A stretch of DNA of 64,000 bases, taken from the NCBI GenBank assembly GCA_034416335.1, contig DAOULV010000010.1, positions 186,001 to 250,000 of the forward strand, given 5' to 3'. Positions 23,546 through 31,859 of the stretch are shown here, in pieces. Each line of letters starts with the position of its first letter. Position 1 is the first letter of the stretch. The notes under the pieces were generated by a model. It ran no database searches, was not told the DNA's origin, and saw nothing but the letters and a program-made list of their open reading frames with translations. Source of the stretch: MGML01 sp034416335. GTDB lineage: Bacteria > Chloroflexota > Dehalococcoidia > Dehalococcoidales > UBA2162. The translations under genes were made by a program, and so were the position numbers.

Positions 23546-24536
23546 TGCTATGGGCGGTGATTTCGCCCCGGAAGAAATCATTAAAGGTTCAGTGGCTGGA
23601 GCCAGGGAACACGGTGTCGGGATTATTTTCGTCGGTCCCGAAAATATTATCAAAGCCGAGCTGGCTAAATACGACACTTCCGGCCTCGATATAGAAATTG
23701 AACACACCGATGAATACCTTGTTGAGGGAGAGCACCCCGCTTTCGCAATGCGTAAGAAAAGAAAAGCCTCGATAATGGTCGCCACCAAACTGGTCAGGGA
23801 CGGCAGAGCAGAAGCAGTTCTAGGAGTAGGTCCCACCGGTGGCGTTTTCGCAGCGGCCTTGCAGGTGCTGGGTACTCTGGAAGACCTCGCCAGACCTGTT
23901 ATCGGCGGCCAGTTCCTGGGGTTCACGCCGGATACGATTATGATCGACCTCGGAGGAAATGTCGATTCCCGTCCCGACCAGCTGCTTGACTTCGGTATTA
24001 TCGGCACGGTCTATGCCAAAAAGTGGATGGGAATCTCCAACCCTACTCTCGCCCTGATCAGTAACGGTGTCGAAGAAGGTAAAGGTAATGAAGTAGTCAG
24101 GGAGACCTATGACCTGTTCAAGCAGTCCGGTCTGAATTTCATCGGTTATGTTGAAGGCAATGATATTGCCCACGGAAAAGCCAATGTAATAATATGTGAC
24201 GGGTTTATCGGCAATGTCGTCACCAAGTTCTGCGAGGGATTGGGCGACGTAGTCGGTAAATGGCTTGAAAAAGAGCTGAAAGACAAACTTGAAAAAGGTG
24301 ATATCGCTGACCTTATTACCGCCCTGCGTAGAGCTACCATACCGGCGGATGCCGTTGGCGGCGGTCCTTTATGGGGAATAAACGGAGTCGTCTGCAAGGC
24401 TCACGGGCGCAGTAAAGCTCCGGAAGTTGCCAGTACTATCGGTACCGCAAAAAAGACGGTTGAAATCGACCTTGTCGGTACGTTCCGGAAAGAACTGTCT
24501 GCAATTAAAAAAAGTATAAATACACAGAATACTTAG
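23529..24536 (+). CDS. plsX: Phosphate acyltransferase PlsX
   Basis: A 335-residue PlsX with all family marks: MKISVDAMGGDFAPEEII, EHPAFAMRKKRKASIMVATK, GPTGGVFAAALQVLG, ALISNGVEEGKGNEVV and VICDGFIGNVVTKFCEG. It interconverts acyl-ACP and acyl-phosphate at the membrane surface, normally feeding PlsY in phospholipid synthesis. In this operon it stands with DegV- and DAK-type genes (27609-30112) that resemble fatty-acid kinase, so it can also run from acyl-phosphate to acyl-ACP for elongation. It overlaps the HadB-like gene by 17 bp, and the ACP gene follows 14 bp later. Confidence 0.97.
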   Translation: MKISVDAMGGDFAPEEIIKGSVAGAREHGVGIIFVGPENIIKAELAKYDTSGLDIEIEHTDEYLVEGEHPAFAMRKKRKASIMVATKLVRDGRAEAVLGVGPTGGVFAAALQVLGTLEDLARPVIGGQFLGFTPDTIMIDLGGNVDSRPDQLLDFGIIGTVYAKKWMGISNPTLALISNGVEEGKGNEVVRETYDLFKQSGLNFIGYVEGNDIAHGKANVIICDGFIGNVVTKFCEGLGDVVGKWLEKELKDKLEKGDIADLITALRRATIPADAVGGGPLWGINGVVCKAHGRSKAPEVASTIGTAKKTVEIDLVGTFRKELSAIKKSINTQNT

Positions 24537-24550
24537 TGGAGGGTTAGACT

Positions 24551-24805
24551 ATGTCGGTAAGTCCTTCTGTTAAAGAAACCGTTAAGAAGATCGTTACCAG
24601 GATTGTACGGAAAAAAGAAGATGAATACTCGCCCAACGCTACCTTCCAGGATATGAAGGCAGATTCGCTGGATATCGTGCAGATACTCGTCGCCGTGGAA
24701 GATACCTACGATATCGAAATCCCGGATGAAGAACTGGAAGGTGTAACCGATATGGAAAGCTTCGTCTCCGTCATAGAGCGTATTGTCACCGAGAAAAACG
24801 ATTAA
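24551..24805 (+). CDS. acpP: Acyl carrier protein
   Basis: An 84-residue acidic helical protein with the phosphopantetheine site ADSLDIVQIL (Ser39) and the usual EDTYDIEIPDEELEGVTDM helix III region. The basic N-terminal extension (KKIVTRIVRKKEDE) is more positive than in E. coli AcpP. GGAGGG lies 9 nt before the ATG. It sits between plsX and the enoyl reductase gene, as expected for a type II fatty-acid synthase carrier. A second, unrelated ACP at 56723 has a different context. Confidence 0.94.
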   Translation: MSVSPSVKETVKKIVTRIVRKKEDEYSPNATFQDMKADSLDIVQILVAVEDTYDIEIPDEELEGVTDMESFVSVIERIVTEKND

Positions 24806-24818
24806 TATGGATTGATAT

Positions 24819-25610
24819 ATGTCGTTGAAAGGTAAAGTTGCCTTAATAACCGGTGGTTCCAGGGGTATTGGACGGGCTATAACGCTTAAACTGGCGTCCG
24901 AAGGGGTTGATGTGATTATTAACTGCCTCCGCAAACGAAAAGCCGCGGAAGAAGTCGCAGCTGCAGCTGAGGAAATGGGAGTGAAAGCTCACAGCATCAG
25001 GGCTAATCTCGCCGAACCCGATAAAATAAATGAAATGTTCGCCGAAATAAGGGAAGAATTCGGCAGACTCGATATCCTGGTCAATAATGCTGCTTCCGGT
25101 ATTGCCCGTACCGCTATGGAGCTTGAATTCGATGCCTGGGACTGGACGATGAACGTTAATGCCAGGGCGGCACTTCTCTGTTCACAGCAGGCTGCCGAAC
25201 TGATGCAGGATGGCGGAGCGATAATAAACATAACCAGCCTTGGTTCGAGGCTGGTTACGCCGGTATATACAGCAGTCGGAGTCTCCAAGGCTGCCCTTGA
25301 GGCTCTCACACGTTATCTTGCCGTAGAACTCGCCGGGAAAAATATCAGGGTAAATGCCGTGTCAGCGGCAGCCGTTGAAACCGAAACAGTTAAATTGTAT
25401 ACTTCGGACCCCAATCTGCCCCGCTCTATCGTAACGAGCACTCCTGCCGGCAGGATGGTTCAGCCCGAAGACATCGCTGATGCCGTCGCTTTCCTGTGCA
25501 GCGACCAGTCGACAATGATAAGGGGACAGATTATTCTGGTCGACGGCGGCACTTCACTTACATTAATGAGTGGTATGCAGTCAGCAGATAAAGGAGATAT
25601 CGGTGATTGA
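24819..25610 (+). CDS. fabL: FabL-like enoyl-ACP reductase III (SDR)
   Basis: A 263-residue short-chain dehydrogenase. The segments LVNNAASGIARTAMELEF, WDWTMNVNARAALLCSQQAA, GVSKAALEALTRYLAVEL and MIRGQIILVDGGTSL resemble Bacillus subtilis FabL as I recall it much more than FabG. In particular NNAASG, WDWT and VGVSKAALEALTRYLAVE are FabL marks, and the usual YxxxK reads YTAVGVSK, with wider Tyr-Lys spacing as in enoyl reductases. NADPH binds at TGGSRGIG. This supplies the enoyl-ACP reduction that closes the elongation cycle. Its stop overlaps the GTG start of fabF. Confidence 0.85.
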   Translation: MSLKGKVALITGGSRGIGRAITLKLASEGVDVIINCLRKRKAAEEVAAAAEEMGVKAHSIRANLAEPDKINEMFAEIREEFGRLDILVNNAASGIARTAMELEFDAWDWTMNVNARAALLCSQQAAELMQDGGAIINITSLGSRLVTPVYTAVGVSKAALEALTRYLAVELAGKNIRVNAVSAAAVETETVKLYTSDPNLPRSIVTSTPAGRMVQPEDIADAVAFLCSDQSTMIRGQIILVDGGTSLTLMSGMQSADKGDIGD

Positions 25611-26838
25611 AAAAAACACTATTGTAATCACCGGTATGGGTGCGGTTACCCCTCTGGGTCTTACTGTTGAAGACCACTGGAAGGGACTCATTGCCGGAAA
25701 ATCCGCAGTCGGCCCCATAACCGGTTTCGATACCGCGAAATATCCGGTAAAGGTCGCCGCCGAAATAAAAGGGTTCGACCCTCTCAACTATATGGACATC
25801 AAACGAGTCGACCGCACCTCACCCTGTACGCAGTATGCTATCGCGGCAACCGGGATGGCGCTGTCGTCGGCGGGTATCGATACCGGCAGTGAAGATACCG
25901 AAAGGATAGGACTTGTAATCGCTACCAGCGGTTCGATGGATATGTTGATAGACGAGGGGGAAGTCCTGAGAAACCGCGGTCCGATGAGAATTAATCCGCT
26001 GCTGATAAGTAAGATTTCTCCCAGCATGGTATCGGCTGTAACAGGGCTGGAATTCGTACTTAAAGGGCCAAACAGCAGCCTTAACAGCGCCTGTGCCAGT
26101 GGAAATGATGCTCTTGGAACAGCAATGAACCTCTTGAGGCTCGGCCATGCCGACGTAATGCTTGCCGGCGGGGCTGAAACCCAGGTAAACCGCCTGGCAA
26201 TAGCTGTCACCGGGCGTGTCGGAGCCCTGTCCAGACAATCCGACCCGGAAAAAGCTTGTAGACCATTCGACCTCAACCGCGATGGTATGGTCTATGGGGA
26301 AGGCGCGGCAATACTGGTTCTGGAAACCCTTGAACACGCTCAAAAAAGAGGTGCTCCGGTACTGGCGGAACTCGCCGGGGCTGGCTGGTCTTTCGATGCT
26401 TTTAATGAAACGGCTCCTGCCCCGGAGCAGGAAGCGGCAGCTATGAAAGCCGCGTTGAACGATTCCGGTGTATCGCCGGAGGAAGTCGACTACATTAACG
26501 CCCATGGTACAAGTACCAAATTTAATGATGCCGCCGAGACGAAGGCCCTGAAACTGCTTTTCGAAGACCGGGCTTACAATATACCTGTCAGTTCCAATAA
26601 GTCGATGATAGGTCATCTTGCCTGTGCCGCCGGAGCAGTGGAAGCGGTAGCGGCGGTAATGACCGTAAAAGAAGGTATTCTCCCCCCTACTATCCATTAT
26701 GAGACCCCTGATCCTGATTGCGACCTCGACTACGTACCGAATATTGCCCGTCGGAAGACTGTTAATGTATGTCTTTCCAATTCCTTCGGAATGGGCGGAC
26801 AGAACTGCTGTATAGTAATAAAACGGCATCAAGGATGA
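25603..26838 (+). CDS. fabF: 3-Oxoacyl-ACP synthase II (KAS II)
   Basis: A 411-residue condensing enzyme with the Cys-His-His triad: C164 in LNSACASGNDALG, a His in NAHGTSTKFND and a His in SNKSMIGHLACAAGAVE. It condenses acyl-ACP with malonyl-ACP. The start is GTG 25603, with AAGGAG at 25591-25596, overlapping the FabL-like stop. No FabH or FabD is in the operon, so chain initiation and malonyl loading must be encoded elsewhere, or the system mainly elongates pre-activated acyl groups delivered by PlsX. Confidence 0.95.
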   Translation: MIEKNTIVITGMGAVTPLGLTVEDHWKGLIAGKSAVGPITGFDTAKYPVKVAAEIKGFDPLNYMDIKRVDRTSPCTQYAIAATGMALSSAGIDTGSEDTERIGLVIATSGSMDMLIDEGEVLRNRGPMRINPLLISKISPSMVSAVTGLEFVLKGPNSSLNSACASGNDALGTAMNLLRLGHADVMLAGGAETQVNRLAIAVTGRVGALSRQSDPEKACRPFDLNRDGMVYGEGAAILVLETLEHAQKRGAPVLAELAGAGWSFDAFNETAPAPEQEAAAMKAALNDSGVSPEEVDYINAHGTSTKFNDAAETKALKLLFEDRAYNIPVSSNKSMIGHLACAAGAVEAVAAVMTVKEGILPPTIHYETPDPDCDLDYVPNIARRKTVNVCLSNSFGMGGQNCCIVIKRHQG

Positions 26839-26843
26839 GTATT

Positions 26844-27596
26844 ATGAGTTCTATCAATCTGGAAAATAAAACGGCTCTGGTAACGGGAGCTTCGCGCGGA
26901 CTGGGAAAAGCGATAGCCCTTAAACTGGCATCGTGCGGTGCCGGTGTGGCACTGAATTATCATTCTAACGATGAAGCAGCGGAGAAAGTGTACAAGGAAA
27001 TTACCGGAATGGGTGTCCGCGCCATGCTCTGTAAGGCGGACGTTTCCGATTCCGAGGAAGTTAGGCAGATGGTTCGTCAGGTCATCGACGAATGGGGAAG
27101 TATAGATATCCTGGTAAATAATGCCGGTATTGTCAGGGATGCTCTTATCCTGCGGATGTCCGACGAAACGTGGAATGATGTTATCAACACCAATCTGCGC
27201 AGCGCCTACCTGTGTTCCAAATATGCGCTTCGTTCTATGATTTCAAAAAGGTGGGGCAGGATTATCAATATATCTTCCCTCGCCGGTGTCATCGGGAATG
27301 CCGGGCAGGCAAACTACTCCGCTTCCAAAGGCGGGATGATTGCTTTAACAAAAAGCCTTGCCCGGGAAGTCGGCCCGAGAAACGTTACGGCTAACGCGAT
27401 TGCTCCCGGTTTCATAGTTACCGATATGACGACCAACAATCTTCCTGAAGAATCCAGGGATGCGATGCTGGAACGCATACCTCTCGGGCGTTTCGGGACT
27501 CCCGAAGACATAGCTGAACTGGCAGCCTTTCTGGCAAGTGAGGAAGCCGGTTATATAACGGCCCAGGTCATCGGTGTCGATGGCGGTATAATTTAA
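26844..27596 (+). CDS. fabG: 3-Oxoacyl-ACP reductase FabG
   Basis: A 250-residue SDR with TGASRGLGKAIA cofactor loop, NNAGIVRD, a catalytic Ser in ISSLAGVIGNAG, Y-x3-K in NYSASKGG, and the RIPLGRFGTPEDIAELAAFL and YITAQVIGVDGG closing segments typical of FabG. It makes (3R)-hydroxyacyl-ACP with NADPH. An ATG at 26835, overlapping the fabF stop (ATGA), is in frame; AAGG at 26831-26834 suits 26844 better. Position directly after fabF supports the fatty-acid role over a catabolic SDR. Confidence 0.93.
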   Translation: MSSINLENKTALVTGASRGLGKAIALKLASCGAGVALNYHSNDEAAEKVYKEITGMGVRAMLCKADVSDSEEVRQMVRQVIDEWGSIDILVNNAGIVRDALILRMSDETWNDVINTNLRSAYLCSKYALRSMISKRWGRIINISSLAGVIGNAGQANYSASKGGMIALTKSLAREVGPRNVTANAIAPGFIVTDMTTNNLPEESRDAMLERIPLGRFGTPEDIAELAAFLASEEAGYITAQVIGVDGGII

Positions 27597-27608
27597 GGAG
27601 GATAAATT

Positions 27609-28463
27609 ATGGCTAAAGTAGGTATTGTTGCTGACTCGATTGCCTGTCTTCCCCCCGAAGTAATCAAGAAGTATGATATCAGGATCGTTCCGGTGGCACT
27701 CAATATCAACGGAAAACCTTATCGTGACGGCGTTGATATCGACGCGGACGGCTTCTGGAAAATATTCAGTGAAGTCAAAGAATTTACCACCGGCGCTCCG
27801 GCTCTAAGTGAATATACTGATATTCTCTCTGATTTGAATAAAACTTCCGAAGGAATTGTCGGTATATTCGTTTCCAAAGGTCTCAGCGCTATCGGTGAAG
27901 CAGCCGTACAGGCGGTGGATATTATGAAAAAGGATAACCCTGACCTCAATATCGAGATAGTCGACAGCCGTACCGCCGCCGGTGCTGAAGGATTCCTGGT
28001 TGAAGAAGCGGCTAAAGCCGCCGATGAAGGGAAAAGCGTTTCTGAGGTTGTCCAGGTGATAAAAGATACTATCCCCAGGGTTAAATTCGTTACTGCGATG
28101 GAAACCCTAAAATATCTTATCAAGAGCGGCAGGGCACCTAAAACAGCGTATATGGGAGAGTTGTTCCAGGTAAAGCCTATAATAGGCATGGTCAACAACA
28201 CCGGTGAAGTTGAAAACCTGGGACGGGCCAGGGGCTGGGAGAAAACTCAGTCTAAATTGCTTGACTTAATTGCAGAGTATGGAGGTTCCGGTCAGGATAC
28301 GAAATTCAATGTCCATTACACAAACTCGATTGAAGACGGAGAGCGTTTGAAACAGATGGTGATGGACAGGTTCAAACCTTCCGAAGTATATTTTACCTCT
28401 TATACTCCGGTTATGGCGGGGCATACCGGCCCCGTAATGGCGGTATCGTTCTATCATCAATAA
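27609..28463 (+). CDS. DegV-family fatty-acid-binding protein (FakB-like)
   Basis: A 284-residue DegV protein: VGIVADSIACLPPEVIKKYDIRIVPVAL at the N-terminus in typical form, DGVDIDADGFWKIF, the ligand-site FTTGAPALSEY, and GRAPKTAYMGELFQVKPII before the C-terminal domain ending TGPVMAVSFYHQ. DegV/FakB proteins bind a fatty acid with its carboxylate exposed for phosphorylation by FakA. AAGGAGG is 7 nt before the ATG. The FakA-like kinase gene follows 23 bp later, which supports a working FakA/FakB pair linked to plsX. Confidence 0.93.
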   Translation: MAKVGIVADSIACLPPEVIKKYDIRIVPVALNINGKPYRDGVDIDADGFWKIFSEVKEFTTGAPALSEYTDILSDLNKTSEGIVGIFVSKGLSAIGEAAVQAVDIMKKDNPDLNIEIVDSRTAAGAEGFLVEEAAKAADEGKSVSEVVQVIKDTIPRVKFVTAMETLKYLIKSGRAPKTAYMGELFQVKPIIGMVNNTGEVENLGRARGWEKTQSKLLDLIAEYGGSGQDTKFNVHYTNSIEDGERLKQMVMDRFKPSEVYFTSYTPVMAGHTGPVMAVSFYHQ

Positions 28464-28486
28464 GTCCGGACAGTCAGGAGGCAACA

Positions 28487-30112
28487 GTGAACCAGCATAA
28501 GACTCTCAGCGGAAAAGACCTTAAAGAAATGCTGATTGCCGGCACGGGCTGGCTTGAGAAAATAGTCCCGGATATAAACGCATTGAACGTCTATCCGGTT
28601 CCGGATGGTGACTGCGGCACCAATATGCTTTTTACTATGCGTTCCAGCCTGGCAGAAGCCGCTGGTCTGGACGATGATGCCGGAATCTCCTCGGTAGCGA
28701 ATGCAGTCGCTAAAGGTTCTCTGATGGGCGCCCGGGGAAACAGCGGCGTTATCCTTTCACAGATATGGAGAGGACTTTCCGAGGGAATACAGGCCAGGGA
28801 GACCGTTAACGCACGTGAATTCGCACGTGCCATGGAACAGGCATCGGAAGTTGCCCGTCATGCTCTGAGCAATCCGGTTGACGGTACTATCCTCACCGTA
28901 ATCAGAGACGCCGCCGCTGCTGCCGTTAAGGAAGCGGAGGATTCCGATTCAAACCCGATAGCGGCTATTGAAGCGGCAGTTGATGCCGCCAGGGATTCGG
29001 TAAAGAAGACTCCCGACCTCCTGCAGGTACTGAAGGACGCGGGTGTGGTAGACGCTGGAGGACACGGGCTCTATACCCTGTTTGAAGGCGCTTTACTTCA
29101 CCTGAAGAATGATATGGACAACCGTTCTCCTGAGTTGTTGAACAGCACCGCTGTCCTGTCCGCCCAGTCACCTCAAATCCCACAGGAAGAAGAACCTTAC
29201 GGTTTCTGTACCCAGTTTATGATTAACGGGACCAATCTCGACCTCACCGGTCTCAGGGAAGCTCTGACAGGTACAGGCAAATCTCTGATTGTAGTCGGAG
29301 ATACGAAAAACATCAGGGTGCATATTCATACACAGGAGCCTGATAAAGTCCTGGCGGCTGCCGCAGAATACGGAGACCCGGTCGACATAGATATAAACGA
29401 TATGGATGAACAGCATATCGAGTTCCTGGTCCTGCATAAAGAGAAAATGACGAAGCAAGGTACCGCGATAATTGCTGTAGTAAACGGGGACGGTATGATG
29501 AGTGCCTTCTCCGACCTCGGTGTCTCAGCAATAATTCCGGGCGGCCAGACTATGAACCCCAGCACAATGGATATGCTTCAGACGATAGAAGAAGTAATAC
29601 CCGATAATATAATCTTTTTACCGAATAATAAGAACGTAATTCCGACAGCCTACCTGGTGCAGCCCCTGACTAAGAAAAACATACACATTATCCCCACGGT
29701 AACTATTCCGCAGGGTATCTCTGCTCTGATTTCATATATTCCCGAAGAGGACTTTGACACGAACGTGGAGGAGATGACGGAAGCCATCACCACCGTCAGG
29801 ACAATCGAGATAACCCGTGCCACCCGCACCACGGTGGTAAACGGCCTGAATATCGGCGGCGGCGAGATAATCGGTCTCCTTGACGGAGATATACTATCGT
29901 CTGGAAAGAGCCACGAGGATACGATATGCGAGCTGCTGGCGCGGATCGATATGAAAGACAAAGGCGTCCTTACAATCTTTTATGGCAAAGACGCTGACGC
30001 CGACCAGGCTCAGGAAATAAGCAGAATGATTGCTGACTTATATCCGGGGCTGGAAATCGGCGTAGTGGATGGCGGCCAACCCCACTACGAATACATAATC
30101 TCGGTCGACTAA
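28487..30112 (+). CDS. fakA: DAK-domain fatty-acid kinase (FakA/YloV-like)
   Basis: A 541-residue protein of usual FakA length. The N-terminal DhaL-like kinase domain has NVYPVPDGDCGTNMLFTM (aspartates binding Mg-ATP), GARGNSGVILSQIWRG and NPVDGTILTVIRDAA. The C-terminal half has VVNGDGMMSAFSDLG, IIPGGQTMNPSTMDML and IIFLPNNKNVI, exactly as in the YloV family. It phosphorylates fatty acids held by FakB, giving acyl-phosphate for PlsX or PlsY. The start is GTG with AGGAGG upstream. With DegV, PlsX, ACP and the Fab genes it forms a salvage-and-elongate set. Confidence 0.93.
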   Translation: MNQHKTLSGKDLKEMLIAGTGWLEKIVPDINALNVYPVPDGDCGTNMLFTMRSSLAEAAGLDDDAGISSVANAVAKGSLMGARGNSGVILSQIWRGLSEGIQARETVNAREFARAMEQASEVARHALSNPVDGTILTVIRDAAAAAVKEAEDSDSNPIAAIEAAVDAARDSVKKTPDLLQVLKDAGVVDAGGHGLYTLFEGALLHLKNDMDNRSPELLNSTAVLSAQSPQIPQEEEPYGFCTQFMINGTNLDLTGLREALTGTGKSLIVVGDTKNIRVHIHTQEPDKVLAAAAEYGDPVDIDINDMDEQHIEFLVLHKEKMTKQGTAIIAVVNGDGMMSAFSDLGVSAIIPGGQTMNPSTMDMLQTIEEVIPDNIIFLPNNKNVIPTAYLVQPLTKKNIHIIPTVTIPQGISALISYIPEEDFDTNVEEMTEAITTVRTIEITRATRTTVVNGLNIGGGEIIGLLDGDILSSGKSHEDTICELLARIDMKDKGVLTIFYGKDADADQAQEISRMIADLYPGLEIGVVDGGQPHYEYIISVD

Positions 30113-30126
30113 TCGGCAGGTAAACT

Positions 30127-30930
30127 ATGCAGGAACTTACTCCCCTTAACCAGCTTATAAATCTTGATGGAAAAACCGCGGTGGTAACCGGTGGCGCCCG
30201 TGGTATAGGTCTGGCAATTTGTCGTCGACTGGCGGAGGCAGGAGCACACGTTATCATTGCTGATACCGACACAGCCGAAGCAGAAAATGCAGTAACAGGA
30301 CTCACACCACAGGGTTATTCTGCTGATTATGTCAAATGCGACGTTACTATCGAAACTGAAGTCCGGTCTATGATCGATAATGTCGTTAATACAAGCGGAG
30401 TAATCGATATCCTGGTAAATAACGCCGGTATATACCCCAGGAAATTTCTCGAAGAAATGACCGGAGAGGATTTCCGGAATGTCATCTCGGTTAATCTGAC
30501 CGGCACCTTCCTCTGCAGCCGTTACGCTGCCGAATCTATGATCTCGCATGATAAAGGCGGTTGTATCATCAATATCGCCTCAATTGAGGCTCTCCATCCC
30601 TCCTCTACCGGCATGTCCGCTTACGATGCTTCCAAAGGAGGAGTGCTAATGATGACAAAAAGCATGGCGGCTGAACTTGGAAAGCATGATATCCGGGTTA
30701 ATGCCGTCGCGCCCGGAGCCATAAAAACCCGCGGGATGCTCTCCCAGACATCCCCTTCCGGAAGCAGGTCGCAACTCAAGGAGCTTAAATCTTTCCTGTC
30801 TCGAATCGCACTGGGAAGGATGGGCGATGCCGATGATATAGCCAGGACGGTTCTGTTCCTGGCATCCGATTTGGCTGAATACATTACCGGTGAAATGATA
30901 GTAGTCGACGGTGGCTACCTCGTTTCCTGA
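30127..30930 (+). CDS. Short-chain dehydrogenase/reductase at the operon end
   Basis: A 267-residue classical SDR: TGGARGIGLAICRRL, NNAGIYPRKFLEEM, Ser in INIASIEALHPS, Y-x3-K in SAYDASKGG, and YITGEMIVVDGGYLVS. It differs from the FabG and FabL-like proteins upstream, being closer to the sugar/alcohol-type SDRs, so its substrate may be a hydroxyacyl-CoA or a polyol. It starts 14 bp after the FakA-like gene and is probably the last gene of the operon; about 130 bp without a clear terminator follow. Confidence 0.88.
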   Translation: MQELTPLNQLINLDGKTAVVTGGARGIGLAICRRLAEAGAHVIIADTDTAEAENAVTGLTPQGYSADYVKCDVTIETEVRSMIDNVVNTSGVIDILVNNAGIYPRKFLEEMTGEDFRNVISVNLTGTFLCSRYAAESMISHDKGGCIINIASIEALHPSSTGMSAYDASKGGVLMMTKSMAAELGKHDIRVNAVAPGAIKTRGMLSQTSPSGSRSQLKELKSFLSRIALGRMGDADDIARTVLFLASDLAEYITGEMIVVDGGYLVS

Positions 30931-31062
30931 AGCAGACCGAACCAGTTAACAGTTGACTGGCGTTAAACAAATTAGCACATGAAGTTTGACAACAAAGTAC
31001 CGTTGGTCTAGTGTTAGTGGCACGTTAGGTATTCCCTATAAAAAATACGTTAAGGTGATCAG

Positions 31063-31851
31063 ATGAAACTGAAAGACAATGTTGCGATTGTAGTCGGCGG
31101 CGGCAGCGGTGTCGGAAGAGCCTCGGCAGTACTCCTTGCCGAAGAAGGTGCCAGCGTAATGATAGCCGACGTCGTCCCGGAAGCCGCTGACAGGGTTGCC
31201 GACAGCATTAAGGAAAATGGCGGTGAAGCAGCGACGGTAAAAGTAGATTTTAGATATGAAGATCAGGTTAATGAAATGGCGAGAGTCACCCTGGAGAAAT
31301 ACGGAAAAATCGACATACTGGTTAACACGGCTGGTGGCATAGTGGGAACGTTACTGCCTACAAAGCTGACCGGCGACCTGCCGACGCGGGGAGCCCCGGT
31401 CGCCGAGCAGTCGAAAGAGCTGTGGGACTGGATGATGGATATGAACCTGAACGGTCCCCGCCACTGTGTACGGGCAGTTATCAATCATATGATAGAGAGG
31501 GGCAGCGGCAAGATAGTGCTATTCTCTTCGGTTGCCGCGATAGACGGTCTGGGGGGCAATTCCGATTACTCTGCCGCCAAGGCGGGGATAATCGGCTTTA
31601 CCAGGGCACTTGCCCGTGAAGTAGCCCCTTACGGAATCCAGGCTAACTGTGTTACCCCGAGCGCCACCTGGAGTGAAGGCAGGCAGGCGGCAATGGAGTA
31701 TCACCGACCTGAAGGACAGGAAATCAAGGTAGACATGACCAAGCTGGCAATGCCTGAAGAACTTGCCGAAGCGGTTTTGTTCCTTGTTTCGTCGGGCTCC
31801 GACCATATGAGCGGTCAGAACATCGTATTCGGGACGCCTATGCCGTTATAA
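31063..31851 (+). CDS. Short-chain dehydrogenase/reductase
   Basis: A 262-residue SDR with GGGSGVGRASAVLLAEEGA cofactor loop, an acidic AD at the end of the second strand (MIADVV) suggesting NAD preference, NTAGGIVG, Ser in LFSSVAAI, Y-x3-K in SDYSAAKAG, and the C-terminus SDHMSGQNIVFGTPMPL. A longer loop after the active-site helix (LTGDLPTRGAPVAEQSKE) sets it apart from FabG. AAGGTG is the ribosome-binding site. It is 132 bp after the previous SDR; TTGACA at 30986-30991 may begin its own promoter, with a poor -10. It faces two SnoaL-like genes. Confidence 0.88.
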   Translation: MKLKDNVAIVVGGGSGVGRASAVLLAEEGASVMIADVVPEAADRVADSIKENGGEAATVKVDFRYEDQVNEMARVTLEKYGKIDILVNTAGGIVGTLLPTKLTGDLPTRGAPVAEQSKELWDWMMDMNLNGPRHCVRAVINHMIERGSGKIVLFSSVAAIDGLGGNSDYSAAKAGIIGFTRALAREVAPYGIQANCVTPSATWSEGRQAAMEYHRPEGQEIKVDMTKLAMPEELAEAVLFLVSSGSDHMSGQNIVFGTPMPL

Positions 31852-31859
31852 AAAGAAAA

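Noticed and set aside
22683..28463. Polyketide synthase cluster
   Set aside because: All enzymes are discrete type II fatty-acid proteins with FakA/DegV/PlsX; no chain-length factor, cyclase or modular domains.
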